DNA from: an uncultured Desulfovibrio sp.
GTDB lineage: Bacteria > Desulfobacterota > Desulfovibrionia > Desulfovibrionales > Desulfovibrionaceae
Assembly: GCA_900546145.1 (NCBI GenBank)
Contig: URBN01000013.1
Location: 1-62,539, forward strand
Direction: 5' to 3'
Length of the DNA stretch: 62,539 nt
Part shown: piece after piece, positions 8,912 through 17,381 of the stretch
Numbering within the stretch: the first letter of the stretch is position 1
Layout of the letters: every line of letters begins with the position of its first letter
Notes under the pieces: model-generated
What the model saw: the letters and a program-made list of their open reading frames with translations, nothing else
Told to the model about the DNA's origin: nothing
Database searches by the model: none
Made by a program: the position numbers and the translations under genes

Positions 8912-9013
8912 TCTGAACTCCCTGATTGCTTGGGGAATACAGCGGCAGCGAACGTGCCACTCCCCAATACGGCACTTCCAAGGGAAGGCCTGTACGCCTC
9001 TGGACTTTTAGGA

Positions 9014-9042
9014 ATAGTATATGTGACTTTTTTGGGCGTCAA
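9014..9042 (-). promoter_or_regulatory. Sigma-70 promoter for the carbamoyltransferase-like gene
   Basis: On the minus strand TTGACG (9037-9042) and TACTAT (9014-9019) are separated by exactly 17 bases, about 105 bases upstream of the start codon. This is one of the best consensus promoters in the window. Confidence 0.75.
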
Positions 9043-9150
9043 GAAAAGAGCTTTTTCAACATCTGCGCCTGCCTATACATCCGAATCACACGGCTTACGG
9101 ACCCAAGAACCGAATCCGGAGAGCGTACCAGCCCCGACATACAGTTCTGC

Positions 9151-9909
9151 TCACTCCAGGATCCCGTCCAACAAATCCTGCACGCTTGCCATGCTGGCCC
9201 TGGCAGCGTCACGCACGGCCGCGTCAGCCCCCTCCATGGCGTATCCCTCAAAATTCCTCAGCATATCTACGTCATTGCCGTCATCTCCAGCCGCAATGAT
9301 GCGTTCCGGATGCCAGCCCATTTGTCTGACAGTGCCGAGTACCCCGGCTGTCTTGCTCACGCCCGCAGGAACGATATCCGCCAGAGCAAGGCTCAGGAAC
9401 ACTCTGGCCGTGCTTCCGAGACGCGAAGCCAGCTTCCCTCCCAGAATCCGGGCTGTCTCTCTGTCGGGATAGGACAGGCTTATCTGCTGCACTGGCAGCG
9501 AAAGAGCCCTGACAAGGGAAAGCTCGGGCATGGCGTACCCCGGTTTGACCCAGTATCCGTCTCCCCCCTCAAGAACATACATGTCCCTTCCATCGAAAAG
9601 AGCACAGTGACTGGCTTCCTGAATAGAGCCATCCTTCAGAATCTGCCTTCTGACTCCGTCAGGAAACGGTGTCCTGCAGAGCTCATGTCCCTCTCCATCC
9701 AGGACCAGGGCTCCGTTATTGAGCACGCAGAAATCAAATGGAACGGGATGCTTCCCGAGTTCCCGGAACAGCGTTGTCGAGCCCCTGCCCGTCACGATGC
9801 CGAAGAGATTGCCGCGCTCCCGGAAACGGGACACGGCATCCCTGTCACTCTCCGCTATTGTTCCCTGACGGTACAGTGTCCCGTCAAAATCACAGGCCAC
9901 AAGCAGCAT
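9151..9909 (-). CDS. HAD superfamily hydrolase, Cof type
   Basis: 252-residue phosphatase of the HAD-IIB (Cof) class. Motif I is at the very N-terminus (ACDFDGTLY), motif II is IVTGRG and the C-terminal motif IV is AAGDDGNDVDML; a variable cap domain lies between. The substrate is probably a sugar phosphate or similar small phosphoester, but the sequence does not say which. The start at 9909 follows GGGAGGACGT, a strong ribosome binding site. The longer open frame to 10017 is not supported. Transcribed in the same direction as the carbamoyltransferase-like gene but separated from it by that gene's own promoter. Confidence 0.82.
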   Translation of the reverse strand: MLLVACDFDGTLYRQGTIAESDRDAVSRFRERGNLFGIVTGRGSTTLFRELGKHPVPFDFCVLNNGALVLDGEGHELCRTPFPDGVRRQILKDGSIQEASHCALFDGRDMYVLEGGDGYWVKPGYAMPELSLVRALSLPVQQISLSYPDRETARILGGKLASRLGSTARVFLSLALADIVPAGVSKTAGVLGTVRQMGWHPERIIAAGDDGNDVDMLRNFEGYAMEGADAAVRDAARASMASVQDLLDGILE

Positions 9910-10241
9910 ACGTCCTCCCGGAGAAGCATGAATTCTGTCTCTCCAGTGCATATACCCATTCCGGAGCGGAGCACAAATCCCCGGCAGCGGAACACGGCCT
10001 CCGGACAGAGGGAGCACAGCGCCCGCGCCTTCCGAAAGCAGGTCAGTATGGCCCGTCCCAATCTGTTGGTTCCCGGCAGATCCCGTACCTGGCAGAAGCA
10101 GGCAAAAAGCCTGAGCCCGTGATCTTTCTCACGGAACCCAGAAAAGCGTGCGTCTTACATGTCTTCTTGATTTTAACAGTTATAAAGGATAGCTTCATAC
10201 TCTTCATTTCATTCACATATATCCCTTTCCGCTGGTCCGCC
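9910..10241. other. Non-coding gap between divergent HAD phosphatase genes
   Basis: About 330 bases with no credible gene. A/T-rich sequence near 10170-10220 contains TTAACA followed 17 bases later by CATACT, a possible weak promoter for the rightward phosphatase gene. No hairpin or repeat stands out. Confidence 0.5.
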
Positions 10242-10925
10242 ATGCCTCCTCTTTTCCAAACCTTTATCTTCGATCTCGATGGAACGCTCCTGAACACGCT
10301 GGCCGATCTCGCCGGCGCCTGTAACTCACTGCTTACAGCCCACGGATGGCCGGAGCATCCTGTTGACGCCTACCGCCTCATGGTCGGTAACGGCTTCAGG
10401 CTGCTTGTTTCCCGATGCCTGCCCGCCTCTGTCAGGGAAAATCTCCCGGACGAAGGCCTCAGTGCCCTGGTGGACGAAGGAAAGCGGAACTACAACGCCC
10501 GCCTCACAGAAAGCACACGCCCCTACCCCGGCATGTCCGAAACCATCCGGGAACTCGGGAACAGAGGATGCCTTCTCGGCGTCATCTCAAATAAACCCGA
10601 CGCCCAGACCCGACTTCTCGTAGAACATTTCTTCCCCGGCGCCTTCGCCTGCGTACACGGCCACAGACAGGGAATCCCCCTCAAACCCGACCCGGCTCCG
10701 GTTTTCTCCCTGATGAAGGAGATGAAGGCCACTGCCGGATCCTCCGTCTATGTGGGCGACAGCAGCGTGGACATGATCACGGCATCCAGGGCGGGCCTTC
10801 CCTCCGTTGGCTGCGCCTGGGGCTTCCGCGGTGAGGAGGAACTGCGCTCCTCCGGCGCGTGGAAAATCATCAGCGCTCCTGACGAACTTGTGGCAATGGC
10901 AGAAACACCCTTGCGCACGGCCTAA
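10242..10925 (+). CDS. gph: Phosphoglycolate phosphatase-like HAD hydrolase
   Basis: 227 residues, the usual length of Gph/PGP-type HAD phosphatases. Motif I is FIFDLDGTLLNTL at residues 7-19, motif II is GVISNKPD, the lysine motif sits in LKPDPAP and motif IV is YVGDSSVDMITA. A four-helix cap follows motif I. The likely role is hydrolysis of phosphoglycolate arising from DNA repair, but related enzymes act on other phosphoesters, so the substrate is inferred. The start ATG at 10242 gives the family N-terminus. Its ribosome binding site is weak. The promoter of metA appears to lie in the last codons of this gene. Confidence 0.82.
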   Translation: MPPLFQTFIFDLDGTLLNTLADLAGACNSLLTAHGWPEHPVDAYRLMVGNGFRLLVSRCLPASVRENLPDEGLSALVDEGKRNYNARLTESTRPYPGMSETIRELGNRGCLLGVISNKPDAQTRLLVEHFFPGAFACVHGHRQGIPLKPDPAPVFSLMKEMKATAGSSVYVGDSSVDMITASRAGLPSVGCAWGFRGEEELRSSGAWKIISAPDELVAMAETPLRTA

Positions 10926-10941
10926 GAAGTTTTTATATAAT
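10911..10941 (+). promoter_or_regulatory. Candidate promoter for metA-rrf2-nifUS
   Basis: TTGCGC at 10911-10916 is followed 17 bases later by TATATA (10934-10939), overlapping a perfect TATAAT at 10936-10941. It lies 75-105 bases before metA and would drive the sulfur operon. Confidence 0.5.
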
Positions 10942-11015
10942 ATACACCTTGACAAGGCGTCTCCCCAGCCTATTTCTTTTGGGAAAGCGACACCTCCAGA
11001 AACACCGAGCCGATC

Positions 11016-11945
11016 ATGCCCATTAAAATTCCTTCAGATCTCCCCGCCAGAACAGCACTGGAAAAAGAAAATATCTTTGTGATGACCGAGGACCGAGCCC
11101 GCACGCAGGACATCCGCCCTCTCGAGATTGCCATCGTCAACCTCATGCCCACAAAGATAGCCACGGAAACTCAGATTCTGAGGCTGCTCGGCAACACGCC
11201 CCTCCAGGTCAATATCACGCTTCTGCGCACGGCCGAGCATGTTTCCAAAAACACGCCTCTCGAGCACCTCGAGCGTTTTTACAAGACCTTCGATGAAATC
11301 AGGGATCTCCACTTCGACGGCATGATCGTTACCGGAGCTCCGGTGGAGCACCTGCCCTTCGAGCAGGTGGACTACTGGGAAGAGCTCATGCGCATCATGA
11401 ATTTCGCCTCCACAGGTCATGTCTTCTCGACACTGTACATCTGCTGGGCTGCCATGGCGGCGCTGTATCACTTCTACGGCATCCCGAAGCACGACCTTCC
11501 GAGCAAGCGTTTCGGCGTTTTCGAATGCAGCGTTCTGGAGCCCACAAGCAATCTCTTCCGCGGGTTCGACGATGTCTTCTACGCCCCGCACTCCCGTCAT
11601 ACCGAGGTATTGACCAAAGACGTTCTGCGCGTTCCCGAACTCACCGTGCTGGCCGATTCCAGAGAAGCCGGCCTGACTACTGTGGAGAGCAGGGATCATA
11701 CGCAGGTCTTCATGACCGGGCACCTCGAGTACGACAGGGACACGCTTGACAAGGAGTACAAGCGTGACGTGGCCAAGAACCTGCCAATCAATCTGCCGAG
11801 GCACTACTATCCTGGGGACAATCCCGATGCCACGCCGGTCGTTAACTGGCGTGCTCACGCCTCGCTCTTCTACAGCAACTGGCTGAACTATTACGTGTAC
11901 CAGGGCACACCATACGGATTCACCGCACCGGTCACCGGCAGGTAA
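11016..11945 (+). CDS. metA: Homoserine O-acyltransferase (predicted acetyltransferase)
   Basis: 309 residues, exactly the length of the MetA family, which activates homoserine for methionine synthesis. The catalytic cysteine is in the YICWAAMAAL motif, and the HS/HH elements (APHSRHTEV, GHLEYD) are present. Residue 111 is glutamate (TGAPVEHLPF); in characterised MetA enzymes Glu at 111 goes with acetyl-CoA and Gly with succinyl-CoA use. I therefore predict an acetyltransferase, which would feed direct sulfhydrylation with sulfide. The start MPIKIPSDLPA is the family start, with no obvious ribosome binding site. It heads an apparent operon with rrf2, nifU and nifS, only 12 bases before the rrf2 start. 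Confidence 0.93.
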   Translation: MPIKIPSDLPARTALEKENIFVMTEDRARTQDIRPLEIAIVNLMPTKIATETQILRLLGNTPLQVNITLLRTAEHVSKNTPLEHLERFYKTFDEIRDLHFDGMIVTGAPVEHLPFEQVDYWEELMRIMNFASTGHVFSTLYICWAAMAALYHFYGIPKHDLPSKRFGVFECSVLEPTSNLFRGFDDVFYAPHSRHTEVLTKDVLRVPELTVLADSREAGLTTVESRDHTQVFMTGHLEYDRDTLDKEYKRDVAKNLPINLPRHYYPGDNPDATPVVNWRAHASLFYSNWLNYYVYQGTPYGFTAPVTGR

Positions 11946-11957
11946 GTGGAGGATTCA

Positions 11958-12392
11958 TTGCGATTTTCAACACGAACGCGCTATGGGCTCCGATTCCTCA
12001 TCCGGCTTGCCTCGACGCAGGATCTGCGTCTTCAGCTTGGCGTTGTCGCGAAGGAAGAAAAAATTTCATCGGGATATCTCGAGCAGATAGTCCGAGCCCT
12101 CAGACCCCTGAAAATCCTCAAGGCCGTACGGGGTGTCGGAGGCGGCTATCAGCTCTGTAAATCCCCGGCAGACATCAGACTTGACGATGTCATCCAGGCT
12201 CTTGAGGGAGGAATTTCTCCCGTCAGCTGCCTCACCAGTTACTGCCCTCGGCAGGACATATGCACCACGCGTGAGTTCTGGGAAGACATGGACAGACATC
12301 TGCGAGGCTATCTGCATTCCAAAACACTACAGGATTTAGTCAAAAAACCGCGGACGCTACTCACTGAGTATTCCGAGGGGAAGGAGATTTAA
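11958..12392 (+). CDS. Rrf2 family iron-sulfur cluster regulator (IscR-like)
   Basis: 144-residue winged-helix regulator. The start MRFSTRTRYGLRFLIRLA is typical of the family. It is a TTG placed five bases after GGAGG, preferred over a GTG at 11946 that overlaps that site. Cysteines at 91, 96 and 102 are spaced as in the cluster-binding loop of IscR, so it probably senses Fe-S status. The gene lies between metA and nifU, two bases before the nifU ATG, and its 3' end carries the nifU ribosome binding site. The likely role is to control its own nifUS operon, and through linkage metA, but no operator could be identified with confidence. Confidence 0.88.
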   Translation: MRFSTRTRYGLRFLIRLASTQDLRLQLGVVAKEEKISSGYLEQIVRALRPLKILKAVRGVGGGYQLCKSPADIRLDDVIQALEGGISPVSCLTSYCPRQDICTTREFWEDMDRHLRGYLHSKTLQDLVKKPRTLLTEYSEGKEI

Positions 12393-12394
12393 CT

Positions 12395-13258
12395 ATGTGG
12401 AATTACTCTAAAAAAGTGCAGGATTATTTCGTACATCCTCATAATGCGGGACCTCTCGCTGATGCTAACGCCATCGGCGAAGTGGGTAGCATCGCCTGCG
12501 GTGACGCCCTGAAGCTGTACCTGAAAATCAACGACCAGGGCGTGATTGAAAAAGCCTCCTTCGAAACATTCGGCTGCGCCAGCGCCATCGCTTCCAGCTC
12601 CGTCCTGACCGACATGGTCATCGGCATGAAGGTGGACGACGCCCTCAAGATCACCAACGCCGATATCGCCAAGGCTCTTGACGGCCTTCCGAGGGAAAAG
12701 ATGCACTGCTCTGTCATGGGCCAGGAAGCTCTCGAAGCTGCCATCCGCCAGTGGAAGGGTGAACCCGCCATGCCGAGGACGCAGGAAGAAGGCAAACTGG
12801 TCTGTAAGTGCTTTAACGTGACCGACCAGACCATTATCCGCGCAATCAGGGAAAATCACCTCAAGACCGTTGACGACGTCACCGCCTTCACGAAGGCCGG
12901 CGGCGGCTGTGGTGAATGCCGCGATGAGATCGCCGAAATCCTCGAAGCCGAGCTGAAGCGCGAGGGTGAAACCGTCGAGCAGCCGGTCAAGAAGCCCGCG
13001 GAAGAAAAAACCGCCGGCCTCTCCAACCTGCAGCGCATGCAGAAGGTCATGGAAGTCATCAACATGATCCGTCCCCAGCTGCAGGCTGATGGCGGCGATA
13101 TCGAGCTCGTCGACATCAACGGCAAAGTTGTCAGCGTCAGACTGCAGGGCTCCTGCCACGGCTGCGCTGCTTCCCAGGTCACCCTGCACCAGGTGATCGA
13201 GCAGATCCTGCGCCAGCAGGTCGAGCCCGACATTGTCATTGAGGAGGCTCAGAAGTAA
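12395..13258 (+). CDS. nifU: Iron-sulfur cluster scaffold protein NifU
   Basis: 287-residue three-domain NifU. The N-terminal IscU-like domain has its three cysteines in IACGDAL, FGCASAI and HCSVMG. The central [2Fe-2S] domain carries VCKCFNV and GGGCGECRDE. The C-terminal Nfu domain has GSCHGCAAS. Clusters are built on the scaffold from sulfide supplied by the adjacent NifS. The start follows GGGGAAGGAGATTT, and the stop overlaps the nifS ATG by one base (TAATG). In this bacterial group the full-length NifU commonly serves as the general cluster scaffold, so its presence does not by itself show nitrogen fixation. No other nif gene is in the window. Confidence 0.96.
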   Translation: MWNYSKKVQDYFVHPHNAGPLADANAIGEVGSIACGDALKLYLKINDQGVIEKASFETFGCASAIASSSVLTDMVIGMKVDDALKITNADIAKALDGLPREKMHCSVMGQEALEAAIRQWKGEPAMPRTQEEGKLVCKCFNVTDQTIIRAIRENHLKTVDDVTAFTKAGGGCGECRDEIAEILEAELKREGETVEQPVKKPAEEKTAGLSNLQRMQKVMEVINMIRPQLQADGGDIELVDINGKVVSVRLQGSCHGCAASQVTLHQVIEQILRQQVEPDIVIEEAQK

Positions 13259-14412
13259 TGAAACCCATTTATTTCGACAATAACGCGACCACCATGGTCG
13301 CCCCTGAAGTCACCGAGGCTATGATTCCCTTCTTCAAGGAATACTGGGGCAATCCCTCCAGCATGCATACCTTCGGCGGCCAGGTCGCCAAATATGTGGA
13401 CGAAGGCCGCCAGAAGGTGGCCGACATGCTGAACTGCCATCCGCAGGAAATTATCTTCACCTCCTGCGCCACGGAAAGTGACAATACCGCCATCTGGTCC
13501 GCTCTGCAGACGCAGCCGACCAAGCGGCACATCATCACCACCGCTGTCGAGCATCCGGCCATTCTGCAGACGTGTGCCTTCTGGGAACGCCATGGCTACC
13601 GCGTGACCCGCCTCGGCGTCGACAACAAGGGCCGTCTCAACCTCGATGAGTACCGCGACGCCCTCGATGACGACACCGCCATTGTCTCTATCATGTGGGC
13701 CAACAACGAAGTCGGCAATATCTACCCCATCAAAAAGATGGCCGAGATGGCCAGGGAACGCGGAATTCTCTTCCACACCGACGCCGTTCAGGCCGCCGGC
13801 AAGATCCCGCTGGATCTCGCTGATGTTCCGGTCGATATGCTCTCCATTTCCGGGCACAAGCTCCATGCCCCCAAGGGCATTGGTCTTCTGTTCGTGCGCA
13901 AGGGCGTTCTCTTTCGTCCCTTCATGCGCGGCGGACACCAGGAAAAGGGCCGCAGGGCCGGCACGGAGAACGTCCCGTATATCGTTGGCCTTGGCGTGGC
14001 CTGCCAGCTGGCCAAGGACAGCATGCACGATGAACTTACCCGCGTGGCTGCCCTCCGCGACCGCCTCGAAAAGGGCATCGTCAGCCAGATCCCGGACACG
14101 CTCGTGAACGGCGACACCGAAAACCGCGTGCCCAACACCACCAACATCTCCTTCAGGAACATCGAAGGTGAAGCCATCCTGCTCATGCTGAACCAGTACA
14201 ACATCTGCGCCAGCTCCGGCTCCGCCTGCACGTCCGGCTCTCTCGAGCCCTCTCACGTGCTGCATGCCATGGGCGTGCCGTTTAAGTATGCCCACAGCTC
14301 CACCAGACTTTCCCTGTCCCGCTACAACACGCAGGAGGAAGTTGACTTCGCTATTTCCAAGTTCCCGGAGATCATATCCACACTGCGTAAGCTCTCTCCC
14401 TTCAAGGATTAG
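13258..14412 (+). CDS. nifS: Cysteine desulfurase NifS
   Basis: 384-residue PLP enzyme that takes sulfur from cysteine and passes it to NifU. The start IYFDNNATTMVAPEV is classic. The PLP lysine is in SISGHKLHAPKGIG, and the catalytic cysteine is in SSGSACTSGSLEPSHVL, placed as in the NifS group. It is translationally coupled to nifU by a one-base overlap and closed by a strong terminator. The sequence is complete, with no odd features. Confidence 0.96.
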   Translation: MKPIYFDNNATTMVAPEVTEAMIPFFKEYWGNPSSMHTFGGQVAKYVDEGRQKVADMLNCHPQEIIFTSCATESDNTAIWSALQTQPTKRHIITTAVEHPAILQTCAFWERHGYRVTRLGVDNKGRLNLDEYRDALDDDTAIVSIMWANNEVGNIYPIKKMAEMARERGILFHTDAVQAAGKIPLDLADVPVDMLSISGHKLHAPKGIGLLFVRKGVLFRPFMRGGHQEKGRRAGTENVPYIVGLGVACQLAKDSMHDELTRVAALRDRLEKGIVSQIPDTLVNGDTENRVPNTTNISFRNIEGEAILLMLNQYNICASSGSACTSGSLEPSHVLHAMGVPFKYAHSSTRLSLSRYNTQEEVDFAISKFPEIISTLRKLSPFKD

Positions 14413-14435
14413 GCTTCCGCTCCCATGAATATCGG

Positions 14436-14484
14436 CGCCTTCCCTCCCTGCCAGCCGGCAGCCAGAGGGAAGGCGTTTTCTTTT
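14436..14484 (+). terminator. Terminator of the metA-nifS operon
   Basis: A perfect 11-bp stem (14436-14446 with 14465-14475) is followed by TTTTCTTTTT, 24 bases after the nifS stop. Confidence 0.92.
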
Positions 14485-14572
14485 TCCCCGCTTCGGTATA
14501 GCCTGAAGCAGATCGCCATTTCACACTCTCCCAGGACAGCACAGCCTGAGAACAAGGCCCGGGAGGCCCCCC

Positions 14573-15949
14573 ATGGATAATTTTGACGTTGCCATCATCG
14601 GCGGAGGACCCGGTGGGACCGCCGCAGCCGGCGTTCTCGCCAGCCACGATAAAAAAGTGGCTATTATCGAGGATCGGGACTGGGGCGGAGCCTGTCTCAA
14701 CCGCGGCTGCGTTCCGACAAAACTCTTTCTCGGTGCCATCACGCCGCTGAGCGAACTGGACAGCCTCGGCCGGCAGCGCGTTCTGCAGGGCATAGAAACA
14801 GTCAACTTTCCCGTACTCAAAAAACGCGTGAACGCTTTTGTGGAAGCTTCCCGCAGGAAAGTCGCAAATTCACTCATCGATGCCGGCGTTCACCTCTACA
14901 AGGGCCATGCTTACTGTCTCACCCCCAATGAAATCCGAATCAGGGACAGATCCGGGGATGACACAGTCATCCGAACCGAGAACATTATCTTCGCCTGCGG
15001 CTCACACACATCGACCTACCCGGGACTCGCACCTGACGATCATGTCGTTCTCAGTTCCACATCACTTCTCGAGCAGAACATTGTGCCCAAAAGCCTCATT
15101 ATCGCCGGCGGCGGTACGATCGGCGTCGAGATGGCCGATTTCTATTATCATATGGGGACGCACGTCATCATCGCCGAGGCAGCCCCCCAACTCGCCCCAA
15201 CAGAGGATGAGGATATCGCCGCCCATCTCAGATACACGCTGGAAAAGCACGGCGTCCTCTGCCTTGTGGGCGTGCGCGCCGAGTCTCTGGAGGAGGACGA
15301 GGACGGCAACGCGAGACTCACACTGGCCGACGGCGCAACCTATACTGCCGAAAAGGGACTCATCGCTGCCGGACGCATGCCGAACACAGAGCACCTGGAC
15401 GCGGAAAACGCGGGCTGCGCGCTTAACCGGCGCGGCTTCATCACGACGGACTACTATCTGCAGTCGTCTCCGAATTCCTGGGCCATCGGCGATGTCAACG
15501 GCAAGATGCTCTTTGCCCACGCCGCTTCCCATCAGGGCGAATATGTCGCCCGTACCATACTCGGTCTGGAATTTTCTCCCTACCAGGCCGGGCCCTGCCC
15601 CTACTGCCTGCACGGCAGCATGGAAATCATGCACGTGGGTCTGACCGAGCGCGAAGCCGCGGCTCTCGGCGGCGAAATTCTCGTATCAAAGTCCCTTTTC
15701 TCGTCAAACGTCATCAGCCAGGCAAGGGGTGATGCTTCGGGTTTCGTCAAGGTCGTCTGGCGCAATGGCGAGATGGCCGGCATAGCGGCCATAGGCGGCT
15801 GTGCCACCCAGCTCACGCTGTCGGCAGAACTGCTGCTCATGGGACAGTATTCCGGAAGCCGCCTCAACTCCTTCATGGTGGCCCATCCCACGCTCGATGA
15901 AACTCTTGTGGATGCTGTCAAAGCCCCACGCCGGCCTTCAGAGTACTGA
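14573..15949 (+). CDS. lpdA: Dihydrolipoyl dehydrogenase-like flavoprotein disulfide reductase
   Basis: 458 residues of the class I pyridine nucleotide-disulfide oxidoreductase family. The FAD motif is VAIIGGGPGGTAAAG at the N-terminus. The redox pair is in GGACLNRGCVPTK, an NAD-binding GGGTIGVEMA follows, and the C-terminal active-site HPTLDE ends the dimerisation domain. These features fit the E3 component of 2-oxoacid or glycine cleavage complexes. No partner subunits are nearby, so the complex it serves is unknown. It has an AAGGCCCGGGAGG ribosome binding site and is probably transcribed alone. It converges with maf only 5 bases beyond the stop codon. Confidence 0.85.
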   Translation: MDNFDVAIIGGGPGGTAAAGVLASHDKKVAIIEDRDWGGACLNRGCVPTKLFLGAITPLSELDSLGRQRVLQGIETVNFPVLKKRVNAFVEASRRKVANSLIDAGVHLYKGHAYCLTPNEIRIRDRSGDDTVIRTENIIFACGSHTSTYPGLAPDDHVVLSSTSLLEQNIVPKSLIIAGGGTIGVEMADFYYHMGTHVIIAEAAPQLAPTEDEDIAAHLRYTLEKHGVLCLVGVRAESLEEDEDGNARLTLADGATYTAEKGLIAAGRMPNTEHLDAENAGCALNRRGFITTDYYLQSSPNSWAIGDVNGKMLFAHAASHQGEYVARTILGLEFSPYQAGPCPYCLHGSMEIMHVGLTEREAAALGGEILVSKSLFSSNVISQARGDASGFVKVVWRNGEMAGIAAIGGCATQLTLSAELLLMGQYSGSRLNSFMVAHPTLDETLVDAVKAPRRPSEY

Positions 15950-15954
15950 GGAAC

Positions 15955-16557
15955 CTACACTGCCGGAAAAAGCCAGCCACCCGTGACGAAAATCCGGGTC
16001 ACCCTTTCGATGGGCAGCCCAACCACAGTACTCCAGCATCCGCTGATGCTTTCCACAAGAAAAGCGCCCTGCCCCTGTATGGCGTAGGCGCCTGCCTTGT
16101 CACGGCATTCTCCTGTGGCCACATAGGCCCTCAGAGACTTTTCATCCCAGGGCGCAAAGCGCACGGCGCAGCTGTCCGCGAAAGCTTTGTGGGTCCCGTC
16201 AGGAAAGGCCAGAGCCACGCCCGTAGCCACATGATGCTCGCTGCCGCAGAGTCCCTGCAGCATGGCGAGCGCTTCGCTGTCGCTCTTAGGCTTGCCGAGA
16301 ATCTTTCCGCCGTGCACGACTACCGTATCCGCGGCGATAACAAGCTCGCTGCTGCCCGGGTGCGCCGCCGCCAGTTTGGCTTCAGCCGAGCGGACCACGT
16401 ACGCCAGAGGGGCCTCCCCACCTTCAGGCCTCGGCTCGGAATCGGCAGTGCGCTGCGTAAAAGGCACGCCCCAGCCGGCGACGAACTCGCGTCTGCGGGG
16501 AGAACCGGAGGCCAGCACCAGGCTGACCCCCTCTTTGAGGCGGAATACGGGACGCAT
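15955..16557 (-). CDS. maf: Maf-like nucleoside triphosphate pyrophosphatase
   Basis: 200-residue Maf/HAM1-like house-cleaning enzyme that hydrolyses non-canonical or pyrimidine nucleotides to monophosphates. Conserved elements are LVLASGSPRRREF at the N-terminus, the central VIAADTVVV with the catalytic aspartate, GKPKSDSEA, and the late DKAGAYAIQG. The start ATG overlaps the stop of the upstream phosphodiesterase gene by one base. It is last in a tightly packed minus-strand cluster with yfcE-like and Trm112-like genes. Confidence 0.92.
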   Translation of the reverse strand: MRPVFRLKEGVSLVLASGSPRRREFVAGWGVPFTQRTADSEPRPEGGEAPLAYVVRSAEAKLAAAHPGSSELVIAADTVVVHGGKILGKPKSDSEALAMLQGLCGSEHHVATGVALAFPDGTHKAFADSCAVRFAPWDEKSLRAYVATGECRDKAGAYAIQGQGAFLVESISGCWSTVVGLPIERVTRIFVTGGWLFPAV

Positions 16558-17126
16558 TATTTCCCGGCCCCATTTTCGGAAACGCTATGGCTGAGAACAG
16601 TTCCGCCCTCGAAATCTTTCACTGTGAACGTGCCGTCCTCGTAGACAGCCCAGGAACGCGGATAGCCGCGCTTCGGAAGCGTCATGGAGCCGGGGTTCCA
16701 GAACGTGAATCCATCAATGGTCTCGCCGCGCGGTACGTGGGTATGGCCGCGGAGAAAGACAGTCCCACGGGCAAAGCCGTTCATAGGCGGAACTTCCGGA
16801 ATATGGTGGCCGTGGCTGGCGTAAATCTGCAGGCCGTCGGCATCGATGATGGCGCTTTCCGCCATGGGAAAAGGCACCAGCATACAGTCTATTTCCGCGT
16901 CACAGTTGCCCCGCACGGCCGTCACCGGAGCGAGATCCATGAGGGTGCGGAAGAGATCCGGCATACCTTTTGGACCATATCCTCCGGGAAGAGGATTGCG
17001 GGGGCCGTGGTAGAGAAGGTCTCCGAGCAGGACAACCCTGTCGGGCTTCAGCTCGCGCACGCGGTCCGTGAGAAAAAGGAGACTGTCCGGAGCGCCGTGC
17101 AGATCGGAACCGATGACCATCCTCAT
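16557..17126 (-). CDS. yfcE: YfcE/MJ0936-like metallophosphodiesterase
   Basis: 189-residue calcineurin-like phosphoesterase. Metal-binding blocks are clear: IGSDLHGA, LLGDLLYHGPRN, VRGNCDAE, SHGHHI and LRGHTHVPR. The insert PRNPLPGGYGP matches the YfcE subgroup, which hydrolyses phosphodiesters in vitro with an unknown natural substrate. It overlaps the Trm112-like gene by four bases (ATGA) and maf by one base, so the three are co-translated. It has the family length. Confidence 0.9.
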   Translation of the reverse strand: MRMVIGSDLHGAPDSLLFLTDRVRELKPDRVVLLGDLLYHGPRNPLPGGYGPKGMPDLFRTLMDLAPVTAVRGNCDAEIDCMLVPFPMAESAIIDADGLQIYASHGHHIPEVPPMNGFARGTVFLRGHTHVPRGETIDGFTFWNPGSMTLPKRGYPRSWAVYEDGTFTVKDFEGGTVLSHSVSENGAGK

Positions 17127-17338
17127 GAACGGTTCTCCTTCTCGCGCGTGCCGGCGTCCCAGGACGCACGGTCTATGGCTTCCTCAATGAGCATGACGGG
17201 AATTTCCTCCCGTATGGGATAAACCACGCCGCAGTGGCCGCAGAAGAAGCCCTCGGGTTTCTCCGCGCCAGGCAGGGCGGTCAGAGCGCCTCCGCACTTC
17301 GGGCAGACCAGAATCTTCAGCATTTCCTCAGTGTTCAT
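17123..17338 (-). CDS. Trm112/UPF0434-like small zinc-ribbon protein
   Basis: 71 residues. Two CxxC pairs (LVCPKCGG and FFCGHCGVV) make a small zinc ribbon, followed by the typical YPIREEIPVML segment of the bacterial Trm112-like (YcaR/UPF0434) family. In eukaryotes Trm112 activates methyltransferases; the bacterial role is unproved. The ATG at 17338 is chosen because it follows TTGGGAGAAAAT and gives the family N-terminus; the longer frame to 17479 has no support. First gene of the yfcE-maf cluster. Confidence 0.85.
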   Translation of the reverse strand: MNTEEMLKILVCPKCGGALTALPGAEKPEGFFCGHCGVVYPIREEIPVMLIEEAIDRASWDAGTREKENRS

Positions 17339-17381
17339 ATTTTCTCCCAAAAGGCGGTCAGTTCCGCCCGGACTCTCCGCC

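Noticed and set aside
12395..14412. Nitrogen fixation cluster
   Set aside because: NifU and NifS alone serve general Fe-S assembly in this bacterial group; no nifHDK or nifENB is present.
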